From Bacillus massilinigeriensis (GTDB lineage Bacteria > Bacillota > Bacilli > Bacillales > Cytobacillaceae), in assembly GCF_900117315.1 (NCBI RefSeq), contig NZ_LT630337.1, forward strand, positions 2,737,601-2,801,600: a stretch of DNA of 64,000 nt. The letters are read 5' to 3'. A program made the translations under genes and the position numbers. The notes beneath the pieces are model-generated. The model was not told the origin of the DNA and made no database searches. It was given only the letters and a program-made list of their open reading frames with translations. Every line of letters starts with the position of its first letter. The first letter of the stretch is position 1. Of the stretch, positions 9,746 to 19,832 are shown one piece after another.

Positions 9746-9858
9746 GAGTATCATCCTCTCTCTATAGCCTTTCTAACTTAAATATCTTACCAAAGAGAAA
9801 ACTTCCAAGCAATGGAAAGATTTAAAGGAATAAGCATAACCAGTATAAAACAGTACCC

Positions 9859-10467
9859 TCATGGTGTTTTTTGCTTTTCCTTTTCTAATTGCTGGAAATG
9901 CAGATTAAAGTATGCCGCCATTCTTTCAATCCCATACCATCCTAGAATCATCGTTGTAGTAATTGCAATTACATCCAGATAGACAAGGGATCCAATCGTA
10001 TAGCCTGCTGTTAACTTTTCAACAATGATAGAAAATAAAACTTCTCCATGAACTGTTCCTGCTAATAATGAAATTAACCTCATTTCAGTCTCGTTATACA
10101 AAAGAAATACTACATAAGTCAATATTAGAGGAATGATCCACTCTCTCTTAATTATTAATAAAACTGGATCAAACAACTCAAACATTAGAATACTTACATA
10201 TGCCATCATTACAACGAGTGATGTAATAATCAGATACATTCTTTTTTTCAATGAATATTTAGAAGCAAGAAAATAAATGGTTATCAAAATATAAATAGAT
10301 GAGTAAGAAAATTGCATATGAAAAAGCTCAATCCTTCTTGTTGAAAAAATGATACAAAGTAAGAGCCATATTGCTACCTTTATCCGTATGGGATTTGTCT
10401 TACTTAAGAAGAATGTTGTAATAATCCATAAAAACCAAATAACCCAATAAAATAAAATCCCCTCCAC
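9859..10467 (-). CDS. yphA: Polytopic membrane protein YphA
   Basis: This 202-residue protein has about six predicted transmembrane segments spread over residues 3-185 and an amphipathic, lysine/glutamine-rich C-terminal tail. It is recognised from size, topology and its position between ypzI and der, exactly as in B. subtilis. No catalytic motif is visible and the function is unknown. The ATG at 10467 has an AGGAGGTG ribosome binding site ten bases before it. Confidence 0.75.
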   Translation of the reverse strand: MEGILFYWVIWFLWIITTFFLSKTNPIRIKVAIWLLLCIIFSTRRIELFHMQFSYSSIYILITIYFLASKYSLKKRMYLIITSLVVMMAYVSILMFELFDPVLLIIKREWIIPLILTYVVFLLYNETEMRLISLLAGTVHGEVLFSIIVEKLTAGYTIGSLVYLDVIAITTTMILGWYGIERMAAYFNLHFQQLEKEKQKTP

Positions 10468-10574
10468 GTTACACCTCCTATTATTTCCATTATGACTAAT
10501 GCTTATGTACTTTAGTCTCCTGATGAATAATCTTTTGATTAGAGATTCATTTTAAACATATGGAGGTGTTTTAA

Positions 10575-10718
10575 ATGGGTAGAGATCGTCAAGAAAAGAA
10601 ATTACGAAAAAGTAAGGATGTGGGTCTTGACAGAGACCAAGCTCTTCACTATCCTGGTTCGACAAAATTACAAAGTCCTGAGGAAGCAAGAAAACTTAAT
10701 GATTCGAAATATAGCTGA
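10575..10718 (+). CDS. ypzI: Small YpzI-family protein
   Basis: This 47-residue, strongly charged protein (MGRDRQEKKLRKSK at the N-terminus, YPGSTKLQSPEEARKLND in the second half) resembles YpzI of B. subtilis, which lies at the same place between yphA and the fni/ypfD genes. It runs on the plus strand against all neighbours, divergent from yphA. A strong GGAGGTG ribosome binding site is located eight bases before the ATG, and the stop is followed directly by a bidirectional terminator. No function is known. The gene is too short for many automated callers, but the start signal and protein pattern leave little doubt that it is real. Confidence 0.85.
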   Translation: MGRDRQEKKLRKSKDVGLDRDQALHYPGSTKLQSPEEARKLNDSKYS

Positions 10719-10725
10719 CACAACG

Positions 10726-10754
10726 AAAAAAGCTCTCGCTTAGAGAGCTTTTTT
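10726..10754. terminator. Bidirectional terminator between ypzI and fni
   Basis: AAAAAAGCTCTC and GAGAGCTTTTTT form a perfect 12-base inverted repeat with a 5-base loop. T-runs occur on both strands, so it can end ypzI (plus) and fni (minus). Its last two bases fall in the fni stop codon. Confidence 0.9.
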
Positions 10755-11811
10755 AACCGAGTTTTCTTTGGCTAAATTTTTTTGTGTTTATTCCTCTTTC
10801 AGTAAGCCAATGATGGGTATCACCAGAAATCACAATCGGTACATTATTTAATTCTAGGATGTTTTTTGCACCAAGGGCCGTCATGATCATAGCAAGCTCT
10901 TGATGAGTTTGATCTATTTTTTCTTTAAGCGCTTCTATTCCTTCTTTTACTAATATTTTAAGAAGGAAGCCAGCTTGCCCTGCTGCCTTTGCACCTAGCG
11001 AAAGGGTCTTAGCAATGTCCATGCTTGATTGAAGGCCTCCTGACCCGATAATATCCATTTCATGTGCAGATTCTACCGCTTCGATAATTGATATCGTGGT
11101 AGGGAGTCCCCAATCATTAAAGAAAGAGAGGGCGTTTGACCTCCGTTTATTTTCAATCTCAGCGAAGTTCGTCCCACCAAACCCTCCAACATCGATGGCT
11201 GCAGGACCAATCGATTGAAGAGAACGAACTGTTTCCATACTCATACCAAATCCAACTTCCTTAACAATCACTGGAACTTCCACATGACGGATAATGCCTT
11301 CAATTCTCGAAAGAGCCCCTGTAAAATTCCGATCACCCTCTGGCATGGTTAATTCTTGAACCGTGTTAAGATGAATTTGAAGGGCATTCGCTTCAAGCAT
11401 ATCGACTGCCTTTTTTGCTTGATCGACAGTTGCTTCACTACCCAAATTTCCAAAAACCATACCATTCGGATTAGTTTGCCTAATAATTTTGTAGGATTCT
11501 TCCTCAAGAGGATCCTTTAATGCTGACATTTGAGATCCTACTGCAATCGTGACCCCGGTCATTTTGGCTACCTCCGCCAAGTTCCGATTGATTTGTGTAG
11601 TTTTTTCTCCGCCACCACCGGTCATTGCATTAATTAAAATTGGCGAACTTAAAGAAAGTTCGCCAATTTTAGTGTTTAAGCTTACCTGATCTAGGGATGA
11701 ATCAGGCAAGCTCTGATGAACGAAGGTAATATCTTCAAAACCACTCCGGCGCTTCTGTCCAGTTGCGAGTGCATATTGTATATGTTCCCATTTTCGTTTT
11801 GATCTTGACAC
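10753..11811 (-). CDS. fni: Type 2 isopentenyl-diphosphate delta-isomerase
   Basis: Fni (Idi-2) is the FMN- and NADPH-dependent enzyme that interconverts isopentenyl and dimethylallyl diphosphate. The 352-residue protein has the family features: NAMTGGGGE near residue 62, VGSQM near residue 93, HLNTVQEL near residue 146 with the catalytic glutamine, [15 protein letters not shown] near residue 207 and the FMN-phosphate site [11 protein letters not shown] near residue 255. The start is GTG at 11811, 15 bases after the ypfD stop, with only a weak GGTGAT site, so translation coupling to ypfD is likely. It supplies DMAPP for the hepS/hepT products made further downstream. Confidence 0.95.
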   Translation of the reverse strand: MSRSKRKWEHIQYALATGQKRRSGFEDITFVHQSLPDSSLDQVSLNTKIGELSLSSPILINAMTGGGGEKTTQINRNLAEVAKMTGVTIAVGSQMSALKDPLEEESYKIIRQTNPNGMVFGNLGSEATVDQAKKAVDMLEANALQIHLNTVQELTMPEGDRNFTGALSRIEGIIRHVEVPVIVKEVGFGMSMETVRSLQSIGPAAIDVGGFGGTNFAEIENKRRSNALSFFNDWGLPTTISIIEAVESAHEMDIIGSGGLQSSMDIAKTLSLGAKAAGQAGFLLKILVKEGIEALKEKIDQTHQELAMIMTALGAKNILELNNVPIVISGDTHHWLTERGINTKKFSQRKLG

Positions 11812-11826
11812 TATCGATCACCGCAA

Positions 11827-12963
11827 TTATTTTAAATTCTTTAATTGGTCTCCAATCATTTCACCAAGCTGAAAGCCTTTTGCTTCTTCTGGCATTTGAT
11901 AATCGGCTGGAATTTCGGATTCCTTTTCCTCTAATTCCTTAATACTTAAAGATAATCTTTGTTCTTCTTCATTCACATCAAGCACTTTAACCTTTATGAC
12001 TTGACCTTCCTTTAGGACTTCGTTTGGAGTGCCTATATGTTTATGAGAGATTTGAGAAATATGAACAAGTCCTTCTACCCCAGGGAATAATTCTACAAAT
12101 GCTCCATAAGGAACAATTCTTCTCACAGTGCCTTCTAAAATTGAGCCTTTAGGTGCCTTTTCTAAAATATTTGCCCAAGGTCCTGGTAATGTTTCCTTGA
12201 TAGATAATGAAATACGATCATGATTGCGATCAACATTCAAAACCTTCACTTGAACCTTTTGTCCCTCCTCCACAACATCAGAGGGTTTTTCAACATGTTC
12301 ATAGGATAATTGAGAAATATGAACTAAGCCATCAATTCCACCAATATCAACAAATGCTCCAAAATCCGTAATTCTCTGTACAGTACCTTCAATTACTTGG
12401 CCAACCTCTAATGAGTCAATCACCGCTTGTTTTCTTTTTCCCTTTTCTTCTTCTATGACTGCACGATGGGAAAGAATCAAACGATTCTTTTCGCGATCTA
12501 ATTCTACAATCTTTAAAGAAAGCTCCCTACCCTTGTAATCAGAAAAGTCTTCAACAAAATGAGATTCAACTAATGAAGCTGGAACGAAGCCTCGAACACC
12601 TAGGTCGACCACTAAGCCACCCTTAACGACATCCTTAATTTCTGCATTGAAAATTTCTCCGCCTTCAAATTTCACTTGAAGTTGATCCCAAGCCTTTTCA
12701 GCATCCACTTTGCGCTTAGATAAAATTAATGCATCTTCCTCTACTTTTGTAACAACAAGCTCTAATTGCTCACCTTCTGAAACAGCATCTCCTGCTTTTT
12801 CAACATGCAAACTAGAAAGCTCACTAATTGGAATAATTCCATCAAGCTTGCTATCTGGTACGCTAACAATCACTTGTTTCTCTTCAATCTTTGTTACTGT
12901 TCCAAAAACATGTTCCCCTACTTCGAAACTTTTTACTTCAACTGAATTCATTTCTTCTGACAT
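11827..12963 (-). CDS. ypfD: S1-domain RNA-binding protein YpfD (ribosomal S1 homologue)
   Basis: This 378-residue protein consists of four S1 RNA-binding repeats, starting at about residues 15, 100, 186 and 272 (for example [30 protein letters not shown] and [15 protein letters not shown]). It corresponds to YpfD, the shortened S1 homologue of Bacillus, annotated as rpsA in some genomes; E. coli S1 has six repeats. It is usually not essential in Firmicutes. The ATG at 12963 has an AGGAGGAAT ribosome binding site. It probably heads the ypfD-fni unit; the gene upstream in the same direction is the acyltransferase, separated by 165 bases. Confidence 0.94.
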   Translation of the reverse strand: MSEEMNSVEVKSFEVGEHVFGTVTKIEEKQVIVSVPDSKLDGIIPISELSSLHVEKAGDAVSEGEQLELVVTKVEEDALILSKRKVDAEKAWDQLQVKFEGGEIFNAEIKDVVKGGLVVDLGVRGFVPASLVESHFVEDFSDYKGRELSLKIVELDREKNRLILSHRAVIEEEKGKRKQAVIDSLEVGQVIEGTVQRITDFGAFVDIGGIDGLVHISQLSYEHVEKPSDVVEEGQKVQVKVLNVDRNHDRISLSIKETLPGPWANILEKAPKGSILEGTVRRIVPYGAFVELFPGVEGLVHISQISHKHIGTPNEVLKEGQVIKVKVLDVNEEEQRLSLSIKELEEKESEIPADYQMPEEAKGFQLGEMIGDQLKNLK

Positions 12964-13128
12964 ATGTATTCCTCCTTAATCCACGGCAATCGAAATACCA
13001 GTAAATCACTTCTATGATGAGTTGTAGTTTACATAATAATTACAAATGATTACTCATTTGACTTAGCATTAAATTACCCTTTTTACTAACTTCTTACAAA
13101 AGCTTTATTTTGTCAAGCGAGAAATCTT

Positions 13129-13716
13129 CTATCTATTTTCCTCAATTAAACCCTTTATCTGAGCCATTATTGCCTCTGTAACCTCTTTTGCAGAGGCCTT
13201 TCGCTCGCGATATTCACTCATATCCATTGGTTTTCCATAAACGACTTTCAGCCTCTTGAAGGCTTTATATGGACCGATGATTGCACAAGGTACGACTAAT
13301 GCATCAGACCTTAATGTAAAAAAACCTGCACCAGCTAATCCTTTACCTAATTCACCAGTCTTACTTCTATGTCCTTCAGGAAAAATCCCAAGGACCTTTC
13401 CTTCATTAAGAACAGCAAGGCCTTTCCTTAATGCCTCGCGATCACTCATTCCACGTTTTACAGGCACGATATTTAAGTTTAATACAATTTTCCCCAAGAC
13501 CGGTACATGTACTAATTCCTCTTTTGCAAAAAAATGAATGGGACGGGGTGCTGTAATTCCAACAACTGGAGGATCTAGATTATCGATGTGGTTCGTACAG
13601 ATTAGTACTCCACCTTCTTTTGGGAAATTCTCTGTACCGATTACATCAAACCGGTAAATCGGTTTTAATAATCCGTACACAACTGACTTTGCAAATGAGT
13701 AAAACGTCAAAATCAT
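13129..13716 (-). CDS. plsC: 1-acyl-sn-glycerol-3-phosphate acyltransferase (PlsC family)
   Basis: This enzyme family transfers an acyl chain to lysophosphatidate to form phosphatidate. The 195-residue protein has the HxxxxD catalytic motif as NHIDNLD (H43, D48) and the substrate-binding motif [11 protein letters not shown] near residue 113, with one membrane-embedded N-terminal segment. The start overlaps the cmk stop by four bases (ATGA arrangement), so the two are co-translated. It is common at this place in many Bacillaceae. The exact acyl substrate cannot be read from the sequence. Confidence 0.92.
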   Translation of the reverse strand: MILTFYSFAKSVVYGLLKPIYRFDVIGTENFPKEGGVLICTNHIDNLDPPVVGITAPRPIHFFAKEELVHVPVLGKIVLNLNIVPVKRGMSDREALRKGLAVLNEGKVLGIFPEGHRSKTGELGKGLAGAGFFTLRSDALVVPCAIIGPYKAFKRLKVVYGKPMDMSEYRERKASAKEVTEAIMAQIKGLIEENR

Positions 13717-14384
13717 CCGATCCTTTCCTTAGCCAATGCAATGATTTTTTCAACGACTTCTTCAATTGATAAGGAAGTGGTATCAATTTCAATTGCATCC
13801 TCCGCTTTTTTAAGTGGAGCTACTTCCCTTTCTGAATCAAGCCTATCACGAGTGGCGATTTCTTCCTTTAATTTCTCTAAATCAGAGGGATACCCCTTTT
13901 GTAAATTTTCATTATGTCGTCTAATTGCCCTTTCTGTGACACTAGCAAGCATAAAGATTTTCACTTCTGCATTTGGTAGAACATGTGTACCAATATCTCT
14001 TCCATCCATGACAACACCACCATCTGCAGCAAAACCTTGTTGTCTTTTCACCATCTCTTCTCGAACAAGTCGATGCTTGGACACTGTTGAAACAGAATTG
14101 GTCACCTCAGGTGTTCGAATCTCTGTTGTTACATCTTTTCCATCAAGGTAGACCAACTGACCTTTTTCACTAGGAAATAGCTCAATTTTGGTTTCATGTA
14201 ATAGGCTGATGAGTGTTCTTTCATCCTCCATATCGACTGCATTTGAAATTGCCTTGTATGTTAATGCACGATACATAGCCCCTGTGTCAATATATATGTA
14301 TGAAAGTCGTTCAGCTACTATTTTTGCAACCGTGCTTTTTCCTGCAGCTGCTGGTCCATCTAATGCAATTGAAATTTTCTTCAT
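13713..14384 (-). CDS. cmk: Cytidylate kinase
   Basis: Cmk phosphorylates CMP and dCMP to the diphosphates. The 223-residue protein has the P-loop GPAAAGKST at residues 10-18, and the [11 protein letters not shown] segment that contacts the nucleotide base near residue 36. [20 protein letters not shown] near residue 124 and the RDRLDSERE lid near residue 177 are also typical. The length equals the family norm. The ATG at 14384 has an AGGAGGCAT ribosome binding site. It starts the cmk-plsC pair. Confidence 0.97.
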   Translation of the reverse strand: MKKISIALDGPAAAGKSTVAKIVAERLSYIYIDTGAMYRALTYKAISNAVDMEDERTLISLLHETKIELFPSEKGQLVYLDGKDVTTEIRTPEVTNSVSTVSKHRLVREEMVKRQQGFAADGGVVMDGRDIGTHVLPNAEVKIFMLASVTERAIRRHNENLQKGYPSDLEKLKEEIATRDRLDSEREVAPLKKAEDAIEIDTTSLSIEEVVEKIIALAKERIG

Positions 14385-14504
14385 AATGCCTCCTAATTCA
14401 TCTACGTTGTTTCTATACCATTATTATTTTAACATATGTATGTAAAATCCTCTCATGTTAACTTGTGATTTTTTGTAAATTTCTATCCTATTGGAATCAA
14501 TAGA

Positions 14505-14542
14505 AAAGAAAAAACGCCTGGCACCATATATGGTTGCCAAGC
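14505..14542 (-). terminator. Terminator after ypfB, with TGCCAGGC core
   Basis: In the minus-strand transcript GCTTGGCA pairs with TGCCAGGC, extended by CCA/TGG after a one-base bulge, and is followed by a G and six T residues. It begins 13 bases after the ypfB stop. The TGCC(A)GGC core also occurs in the larger hairpin at 20873-20959. Confidence 0.75.
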
Positions 14543-14555
14543 ACCTAAATAGGAC

Positions 14556-14735
14556 TCATTCTCTACTTAATGTCTCTAAAAAATCAGTATAATTATTTTT
14601 TCCGACACCTTCGTATTGTGTGAGCTTTTTAAGCTCTGGAAAATGATTATAATGGTGAAAAACGATTTGCGTAATGAATAAAAAGAAACATTGAACAACA
14701 ATAATTTTTATAAGGATTTTTTCAAATGTCTTCAT
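14556..14735 (-). CDS. ypfB: Small membrane protein YpfB (DUF5359-like)
   Basis: This 59-residue protein has a single transmembrane segment at about residues 8-26 (IIVVQCFFLFITQIVF) and a polar C-terminal half. Size and location between ypfA and cmk match YpfB of B. subtilis, whose function is unknown. I chose the ATG at 14735 because ACGGAG lies seven bases upstream; the open frame extends eight codons further without such a site. It sits 50 bases after the ypfA stop, so the two may share a transcript that ends at the terminator just downstream. Confidence 0.72.
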   Translation of the reverse strand: MKTFEKILIKIIVVQCFFLFITQIVFHHYNHFPELKKLTQYEGVGKNNYTDFLETLSRE

Positions 14736-14785
14736 GAGAAACTCCGTTTTTACTACCATTATTGGATGTTTCAGATGTTTTTATG

Positions 14786-15445
14786 CTACAATTCAATGCC
14801 TTTTTTCTTTAAAGCTAATTGTCTTTCAAAGCAAAAACGTAGGAGTAATTGTCGCTCATGTGGACTTGGATTGATAAATTGAATGGATATTTTGATCAAA
14901 TCTTTGTTCATTGGAATGATTCTGACCACTTTACTCTCTAGTTTCATATAGTGGTAATCCCCATTTTGCATGGGCAATACTAACCAGATATATATTTTCA
15001 TCCCTTGCTTCAGCTTCGTTTCACTATTTGTGATGATTGCAACTCCACCTGCACTTATATCATCTGTTACAGCTGTAAATGGCGCAAATTCAATTTCTTT
15101 AGGGTGGATGGCCACATCGACGGATGTTTCGATCCTAACGAATTGTCTTCGTTGGATTTTGACCAAATGCTCCTCTCCAGGATAGGACAATTTGAGCATA
15201 GGAATGTTTTGCCTCACTCTACCTAAAACCTCAGACTCAAATAAATATACGGTGCCATTGCTATCTAAAAAGGTGCATTTTAACTGAGTTCCATCAAGAA
15301 GAAAAGCAGTCTTGTTTGTATCATTATTTATTGGATAGTCTATGTATATATTGTTTCCTTGCTTTTCGACTAATTTACATCTATATTTCTCAAATTTATC
15401 ACTGTACTTAAGTTCTAAGGTGATGATATCACCAATTTTAATCAT
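14786..15445 (-). CDS. motI: PilZ-domain c-di-GMP receptor (MotI/YpfA, flagellar brake)
   Basis: YpfA (DgrA/MotI) binds cyclic di-GMP and acts as a clutch on the flagellar stator MotA in B. subtilis. The 219-residue protein has the N-terminal YcgR-like domain (about 1-95) followed by a PilZ domain. Both ligand motifs are intact: RRQFVR at residues 99-104, and DISAGG at 129-134. The ATG at 15445 follows a GTGGGA sequence; an upstream in-frame start at 15514 would add 23 residues lacking homology to the family. No flagellar gene is in the window, as in B. subtilis, where this gene is also remote from them. Confidence 0.92.
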   Translation of the reverse strand: MIKIGDIITLELKYSDKFEKYRCKLVEKQGNNIYIDYPINNDTNKTAFLLDGTQLKCTFLDSNGTVYLFESEVLGRVRQNIPMLKLSYPGEEHLVKIQRRQFVRIETSVDVAIHPKEIEFAPFTAVTDDISAGGVAIITNSETKLKQGMKIYIWLVLPMQNGDYHYMKLESKVVRIIPMNKDLIKISIQFINPSPHERQLLLRFCFERQLALKKKGIEL

Positions 15446-15567
15446 GCTTCCCACATTCTTTCTGTAGTTACAGTTTGCATTACTTATTATGACACGCTTC
15501 TTTTGCCGGAGCAATAATAAGCAGAAGATATTCTCGTAAAAAAAGAAAGGAATCTCAATTCCTTTCT

Positions 15568-16917
15568 TTAGACGGCGTTTTCATATATAGGTTCTGCATT
15601 GTTTAATTTTTCTACCTTTTCCTCGTCTCCAGATTGAGCATTAATAAAAATCCTATAGGTATCCTCGCCCAAGGTCCCTAAAAATTCATAACATAGAACC
15701 TCTTTATTTAAATCGTTCAACACAACAGCGAGACGGCTTTCCATGACCTTAAGCTTCGGATTGACCTCTTTCTTCGCCTCATTTTCCTTCAGCTTAGGTT
15801 TTGTGATATTTCGAGTATGATGTGTTTTTAAGTAGTCTTCTGCTGAAAATCCTAGAATATTTCCATTATCAAGAGCAACTTTTATTTTTATCGATTCGGG
15901 ATAAATTCTTACCCCGTCTTGCTCTGTTACAAAAGTAAAGACACCAATATGATCATATTGTGCACTTTCAAAAGGGACTAAGCTTTTAAAGTTATGAGCT
16001 TTTAAAAACTTAGCAGCTCGATTACTCGCATCATTCAAACTAATTTTTTGCTTATTCACATCCCTTGATAATATAAACCAAATCGGATAACCGCCTTTTT
16101 TGGTGATATCCATATTCGCTTCTTCGTTTGAGCCTTTATGTTCAATAGATATACTATAGAAACCATAATCAGAACCTTTGCCACTTTCTGTTACCTTCAC
16201 ATCCACATTCGTTCCTAACCCGGAATACTTCTTGGCAGTTGAAACTGCCTCATTTTTTGTAATGATTTCACCCTTTAAATGCTTATAATTCTCATCTTGC
16301 TTCTGCATACCGACCATTGTCGCCCCTAATTCCGTCTCTCCGAAGCTTTGGACAGTTTGTTCAACTGTTTTAAATCCATCAATAATCGTGTTATCACCAG
16401 ATTGCTTTCCGGTAGCAAGTGCTAGCTCAACGTCCATCCATCTTAAATTATTCTTTAAGACTAAGTGTTGAACCTTTCTTAGTTCACTTTGAATATCAGC
16501 TGATTGGTCGTAAAGCTTTTGAAGAGTGGAATATTCTTTATCAGTAAGCGGTTCTTTATCCAAATCTCTAATTGCCGTACGATAACTAAAGTCCCCAATA
16601 TTAGCCAGAAATTCTTCTGTTTTATTAAAGGGTAATAATGTGAGTGGCAGCTGTCCAACATCAATATGGGCGTCTGATGTAATTTTCCAAACCTCCGCGA
16701 GCGATGGAGAAAGCGAACTTCTAGAATTCATTGCAAGTGTAGACCCTATTTTGTCATTTAATAAATCCATTTGAAAGGTTAAATCATGGAAGGCTCTCTG
16801 GTAATTATTTTCAGCATTTAATAGTACGGCATTTTTTTCTCGGTGTTCCTGGTACCCCCAAAACGCAGTACCCGCTACTCCTAATACTAAAACCGCAATT
16901 AAAATTCCTCTAAGCAT
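15568..16917 (-). CDS. ypeB: Germination protein YpeB
   Basis: YpeB is needed for the localisation and stability of the cortex-lytic enzyme SleB in the spore. The 449-residue protein has an uncleaved N-terminal transmembrane segment (about residues 4-20, LIAVLVLGVAGTAFWGY), then an all-alpha domain and C-terminal PepSY-like repeats. Position directly downstream of sleB (14-base gap) and length (B. subtilis 450) leave little doubt. The ATG at 16917 has a GAGGTGAAA ribosome binding site. In B. subtilis the pair is transcribed in the forespore by sigma-G. Confidence 0.96.
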   Translation of the reverse strand: MLRGILIAVLVLGVAGTAFWGYQEHREKNAVLLNAENNYQRAFHDLTFQMDLLNDKIGSTLAMNSRSSLSPSLAEVWKITSDAHIDVGQLPLTLLPFNKTEEFLANIGDFSYRTAIRDLDKEPLTDKEYSTLQKLYDQSADIQSELRKVQHLVLKNNLRWMDVELALATGKQSGDNTIIDGFKTVEQTVQSFGETELGATMVGMQKQDENYKHLKGEIITKNEAVSTAKKYSGLGTNVDVKVTESGKGSDYGFYSISIEHKGSNEEANMDITKKGGYPIWFILSRDVNKQKISLNDASNRAAKFLKAHNFKSLVPFESAQYDHIGVFTFVTEQDGVRIYPESIKIKVALDNGNILGFSAEDYLKTHHTRNITKPKLKENEAKKEVNPKLKVMESRLAVVLNDLNKEVLCYEFLGTLGEDTYRIFINAQSGDEEKVEKLNNAEPIYENAV

Positions 16918-16931
16918 GATTTTTCACCTCA

Positions 16932-17837
16932 CTATTTACAGAATATATGCTTCCCTATTCGCTTAATTTGAGGTCTACCCCAAATCCACGCGCTCGTAGC
17001 TGTATCAGGATTAAAATAATAAATAGCCTCTCCAGTTGGATCCCATCCATTTATTGCGTCAAGAACAGCCTTTTTTGAGGTCTCATTCGGGGTTAGCCAT
17101 ATTTGTCCATCTGCTACGGCTGTAAAAGCCCCTGGCTCGAAAATGACGCCTGAAACTGTATTTGGGAAAGATGCACTTTGAACACGATTTAATATTACGG
17201 ATGCTACGGCAACTTGCCCAATATATGGCTCACCTCTTGATTCTCCATGAACTGCATTAGCCATTAACTTAATATCATTTTGAGAAAAGCCATTTGGAAC
17301 ATTTGCAGCTGTTGCTCCTTTGGCAGCGGATGCTTTTGGTTTTGATGTTGTGTTCGTTTTTGCTTTTGGTGTTGAGTTCGTTTTGGCTTGAGTATTTGGT
17401 TTTGCCGCAGGCTTTTTGGCCGGAGCTGCGTTTTTCCCATTAGGTTTACTTTGTTTCGAGATATCTACACCACCGTAATGGGTAAATTTTCCTCCTTTGT
17501 TGATTTGGTCCAAAACATATTGTTTATTATATTTTGAAGCCTTTACTAATTTCGCCTTCGTCGTTGCTCCTGCAAGTCCATCAATTGGCAATCCAAATTC
17601 ATATTGAAAGTTTCTTAATGCCCAATAGGTACCCCATCCGAATACTCCATCTATTTTTCCATTAAAAAACCCTAAGTACTGTAATCTCGCTTGTAGTTCG
17701 ATTACATCATCACCTGTTGCTCCTTGTTGGATGACTTGATTCGAAAAGGCGTTTGCTTTTTGTACAAAAGGATTTGATGGAATAAACAAAATACTAAGGG
17801 TGACAACTAGTAAAACTTTCAAATATTTCATTGTCAT
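16932..17837 (-). CDS. sleB: Spore cortex-lytic enzyme SleB
   Basis: SleB is a lytic transglycosylase that digests spore cortex peptidoglycan at muramic-lactam sites during germination. In order, the 301-residue protein shows a signal peptide (about 1-30), a peptidoglycan-binding domain (about 38-95, ending IDGLAGATTKAKL), a lysine/threonine/alanine-rich linker (about 130-180) and the catalytic hydrolase_2 domain (VHGESRGEPYIGQVAVASVILNR from residue 202, with the catalytic glutamate in GESRGEP). A GGGGGG ribosome binding site precedes the ATG at 17837. A weak TGAATA/CAAAAAATA pair upstream resembles a sigma-G promoter, but not convincingly. Confidence 0.96.
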   Translation of the reverse strand: MTMKYLKVLLVVTLSILFIPSNPFVQKANAFSNQVIQQGATGDDVIELQARLQYLGFFNGKIDGVFGWGTYWALRNFQYEFGLPIDGLAGATTKAKLVKASKYNKQYVLDQINKGGKFTHYGGVDISKQSKPNGKNAAPAKKPAAKPNTQAKTNSTPKAKTNTTSKPKASAAKGATAANVPNGFSQNDIKLMANAVHGESRGEPYIGQVAVASVILNRVQSASFPNTVSGVIFEPGAFTAVADGQIWLTPNETSKKAVLDAINGWDPTGEAIYYFNPDTATSAWIWGRPQIKRIGKHIFCK

Positions 17838-17983
17838 TTGTTTTAACCCCCCCAGGTGTCAATCATTTTACAGTAAACCTATTTTTTGTAGAAGTTGGAT
17901 TTTTATTCAAAATTCCTTAATAGATTTAATTTTAGATTAGATAATACACCACTCTACCTTTGAATTATTAGGAGCTTAACAAA

Positions 17984-18015
17984 CAAAAAACCCTTCATTT
18001 ATAAATGAAGAGTTT
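17984..18015 (-). terminator. Terminator after prsW
   Basis: AAACTCTTCATTT pairs with AAATGAAGGGTTT (one G-T pair) and is followed by T residues in the minus-strand transcript. It overlaps the last bases of prsW. Confidence 0.85.
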
Positions 18016-18688
18016 ATTGAAGACTTATTTGTTTGCGAGCATATTGAGCACTTAAAGCTCTTGCGCTTTTTACCTTTTTTAATCCAAGCCACCATAAAAA
18101 AATCATAAAGGGTAAAATATAATTTAACCAATGCTCAATGGAAATAAGGATATAATCATAAACACCGTGGAGAAAGATTGGAATAAGTAGAGATAATATT
18201 AACCATTTATTCTTAGATTGTAACGTAAATTTGCCTTTTCCAAGATAGTATCCCATAATTACTCCGAATAAGGCATGACTAGAAACGGGAAGAAATGCAC
18301 GACCAAAGGCAAATTCTAAACCATTCGAAATAAGATATAGGATATTTTCAACTGTGGCAAATCCAAGTGAGACAGCAGCACCATATACCACACCATCATA
18401 AGGTTCATCAAATTCAACATGTTGGTAGGCTGTATAAAAAAGAATAAACCATTTAAAAAATTCCTCTAACATTCCTGTATAAACAAAGGCATTGACTATA
18501 TTTGAATTCAGCATGTTTTCCGAACTTAATACATGCTGGATAAACATTATTGGAAAAACAAGTAAAGCACCGAAAATAAAAGTTCTGAAAACCATTGGTA
18601 ATGGCTCTGATTCATATTGGTCTTTTAGGTAGAAGTAACTTAGCAAAGCCATACCAGGTGCTAACCCTGCGGATAATATTCCCAGCAT
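18014..18688 (-). CDS. prsW: Intramembrane metalloprotease PrsW
   Basis: PrsW is the site-1 protease that cleaves anti-sigma factor RsiW in response to antimicrobial peptides and envelope stress. The 224-residue protein has several transmembrane segments and the family's conserved glutamate and histidine motifs: EEFFKW near residue 75, ATVENILYL near residue 115 and the membrane histidines SSHALFG and LHGVYD. The ATG at 18688 is chosen: GAGGG lies five bases before it, and the protein then begins like the B. subtilis one. The 13 additional upstream codons have no ribosome binding site. RsiW is not encoded in the window, so its substrate here cannot be confirmed. Confidence 0.93.
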   Translation of the reverse strand: MLGILSAGLAPGMALLSYFYLKDQYESEPLPMVFRTFIFGALLVFPIMFIQHVLSSENMLNSNIVNAFVYTGMLEEFFKWFILFYTAYQHVEFDEPYDGVVYGAAVSLGFATVENILYLISNGLEFAFGRAFLPVSSHALFGVIMGYYLGKGKFTLQSKNKWLILSLLIPIFLHGVYDYILISIEHWLNYILPFMIFLWWLGLKKVKSARALSAQYARKQISLQ

Positions 18689-18800
18689 GAGAACCCTCTT
18701 TTCAATCTGTTTTCTTAATCGTATCATGTAATGTAAAGAAAGAAAATGGATTATTCACTTTTGGGAATATCTTATTATTAGGAATTACTGGAGGAGAGAA

Positions 18801-19775
18801 ATGAAGAAAAAAATATTGGTTATTCACACAGGCGGGACCATCTCTATGAGTGAAGATACAGAAACAGGAGCAGTGAAACCAAGTGACACTAACCCAATAA
18901 AAGAAAGAACGAATGAACTTTTGCAGCTTGCCGATTTAATTGTTGAAGAACCCTTTCAATTGCCATCCCCTCATATAACTACAAAGGAGATGCTTCAAAT
19001 AAAGGGGATAATTGAAAGGAAAATAAGTGACGATCACATTAGCGGAGTTGTTATTACCCATGGAACGGATACTTTGGAAGAAACAGCCTATTTCTTGGAT
19101 CTTACTGTAAAAACTTCCATTCCCATTGTTGTCACTGGGGCGATGCGTTCTAGCAACGAGATTGGCTCAGATGGCCTTTATAATTTAATTTCTTCTATAA
19201 GAGTCGCAAAATGTGAAGAAGCAAAAAATAAAGGGGTATTAGTCGTTCTAAATGATGAAATTCATACAGCTGAAAACGTAACAAAAACCCATACTAGTAA
19301 TGTATCAACCTTTCAAAGTCCACAGTATGGACCCATTGGAATTGTAACAAAGAGAGGGATCATATTCCATCATGCACCAACTAAAAGAGAATGCTATGAT
19401 ATCAAAGATGTTTCAAAAAGGGTTGTACTGATTAAAGCACATGCCGGGATGGATTCTTCTCTATTATTAGCGATAAGGGAATTAGGATTTGATGGGGTTG
19501 TTATCGAAGCACTTGGTCAAGGAAACCTTCCTCCTGCTACGATTGAAGGAATTAAGGCATTACTAATGGATAAAATTCCGGTCATTCTTGTTTCCCGATG
19601 TTTTAACGGTATTGCACAAGATATCTATGAATATGAAGGCGGGGGGAAACACTTGAAAGACTTAGGGGTGATTTTCTCAAACGGTTTAAACGGGCAAAAG
19701 GCAAGGTTAAAGTTATTAATTGCCTTAGAAACAACGAATTCACTTAAAGAAATTGAAGAGATCTTTCAAGTATAA
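18801..19775 (+). CDS. ansA: L-asparaginase (type I)
   Basis: The enzyme hydrolyses asparagine to aspartate and ammonia. The 324-residue protein has both catalytic threonine motifs: HTGGTISM at residues 9-16 and THGTDTLEETA near residue 88, with KAHAGMDSS near residue 213. There is no signal peptide, so it is cytoplasmic. The ATG at 18801 has a GGAGGAG ribosome binding site. It is on the plus strand, facing the ypdA/gudB genes, and lies between prsW and ypdA, a place where B. subtilis has no asparaginase. The terminator after it is shared with the end of ypdA. Confidence 0.93.
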   Translation: MKKKILVIHTGGTISMSEDTETGAVKPSDTNPIKERTNELLQLADLIVEEPFQLPSPHITTKEMLQIKGIIERKISDDHISGVVITHGTDTLEETAYFLDLTVKTSIPIVVTGAMRSSNEIGSDGLYNLISSIRVAKCEEAKNKGVLVVLNDEIHTAENVTKTHTSNVSTFQSPQYGPIGIVTKRGIIFHHAPTKRECYDIKDVSKRVVLIKAHAGMDSSLLLAIRELGFDGVVIEALGQGNLPPATIEGIKALLMDKIPVILVSRCFNGIAQDIYEYEGGGKHLKDLGVIFSNGLNGQKARLKLLIALETTNSLKEIEEIFQV

Positions 19776-19789
19776 TCACTTTTATTTAT

Positions 19790-19832
19790 AAAGATAACCA
19801 AAGACCTTTCGAGCCCTTGGTTATCTTTTTTA
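19790..19832 (+). terminator. Terminator after ansA
   Basis: AAAGATAACCAA (19790-19801) pairs with TTGGTTATCTTT (19817-19828) and is followed by T residues on the plus strand. The converging ypdA ends at 19830, so the hairpin may serve both genes. Confidence 0.88.

Noticed and set aside
13741-14151. 136-codon open frame on the plus strand
   Set aside because: It lies wholly antisense to cmk, is serine-rich as expected from the complement of a lysine/glutamate-rich gene, and has no supporting start signal.
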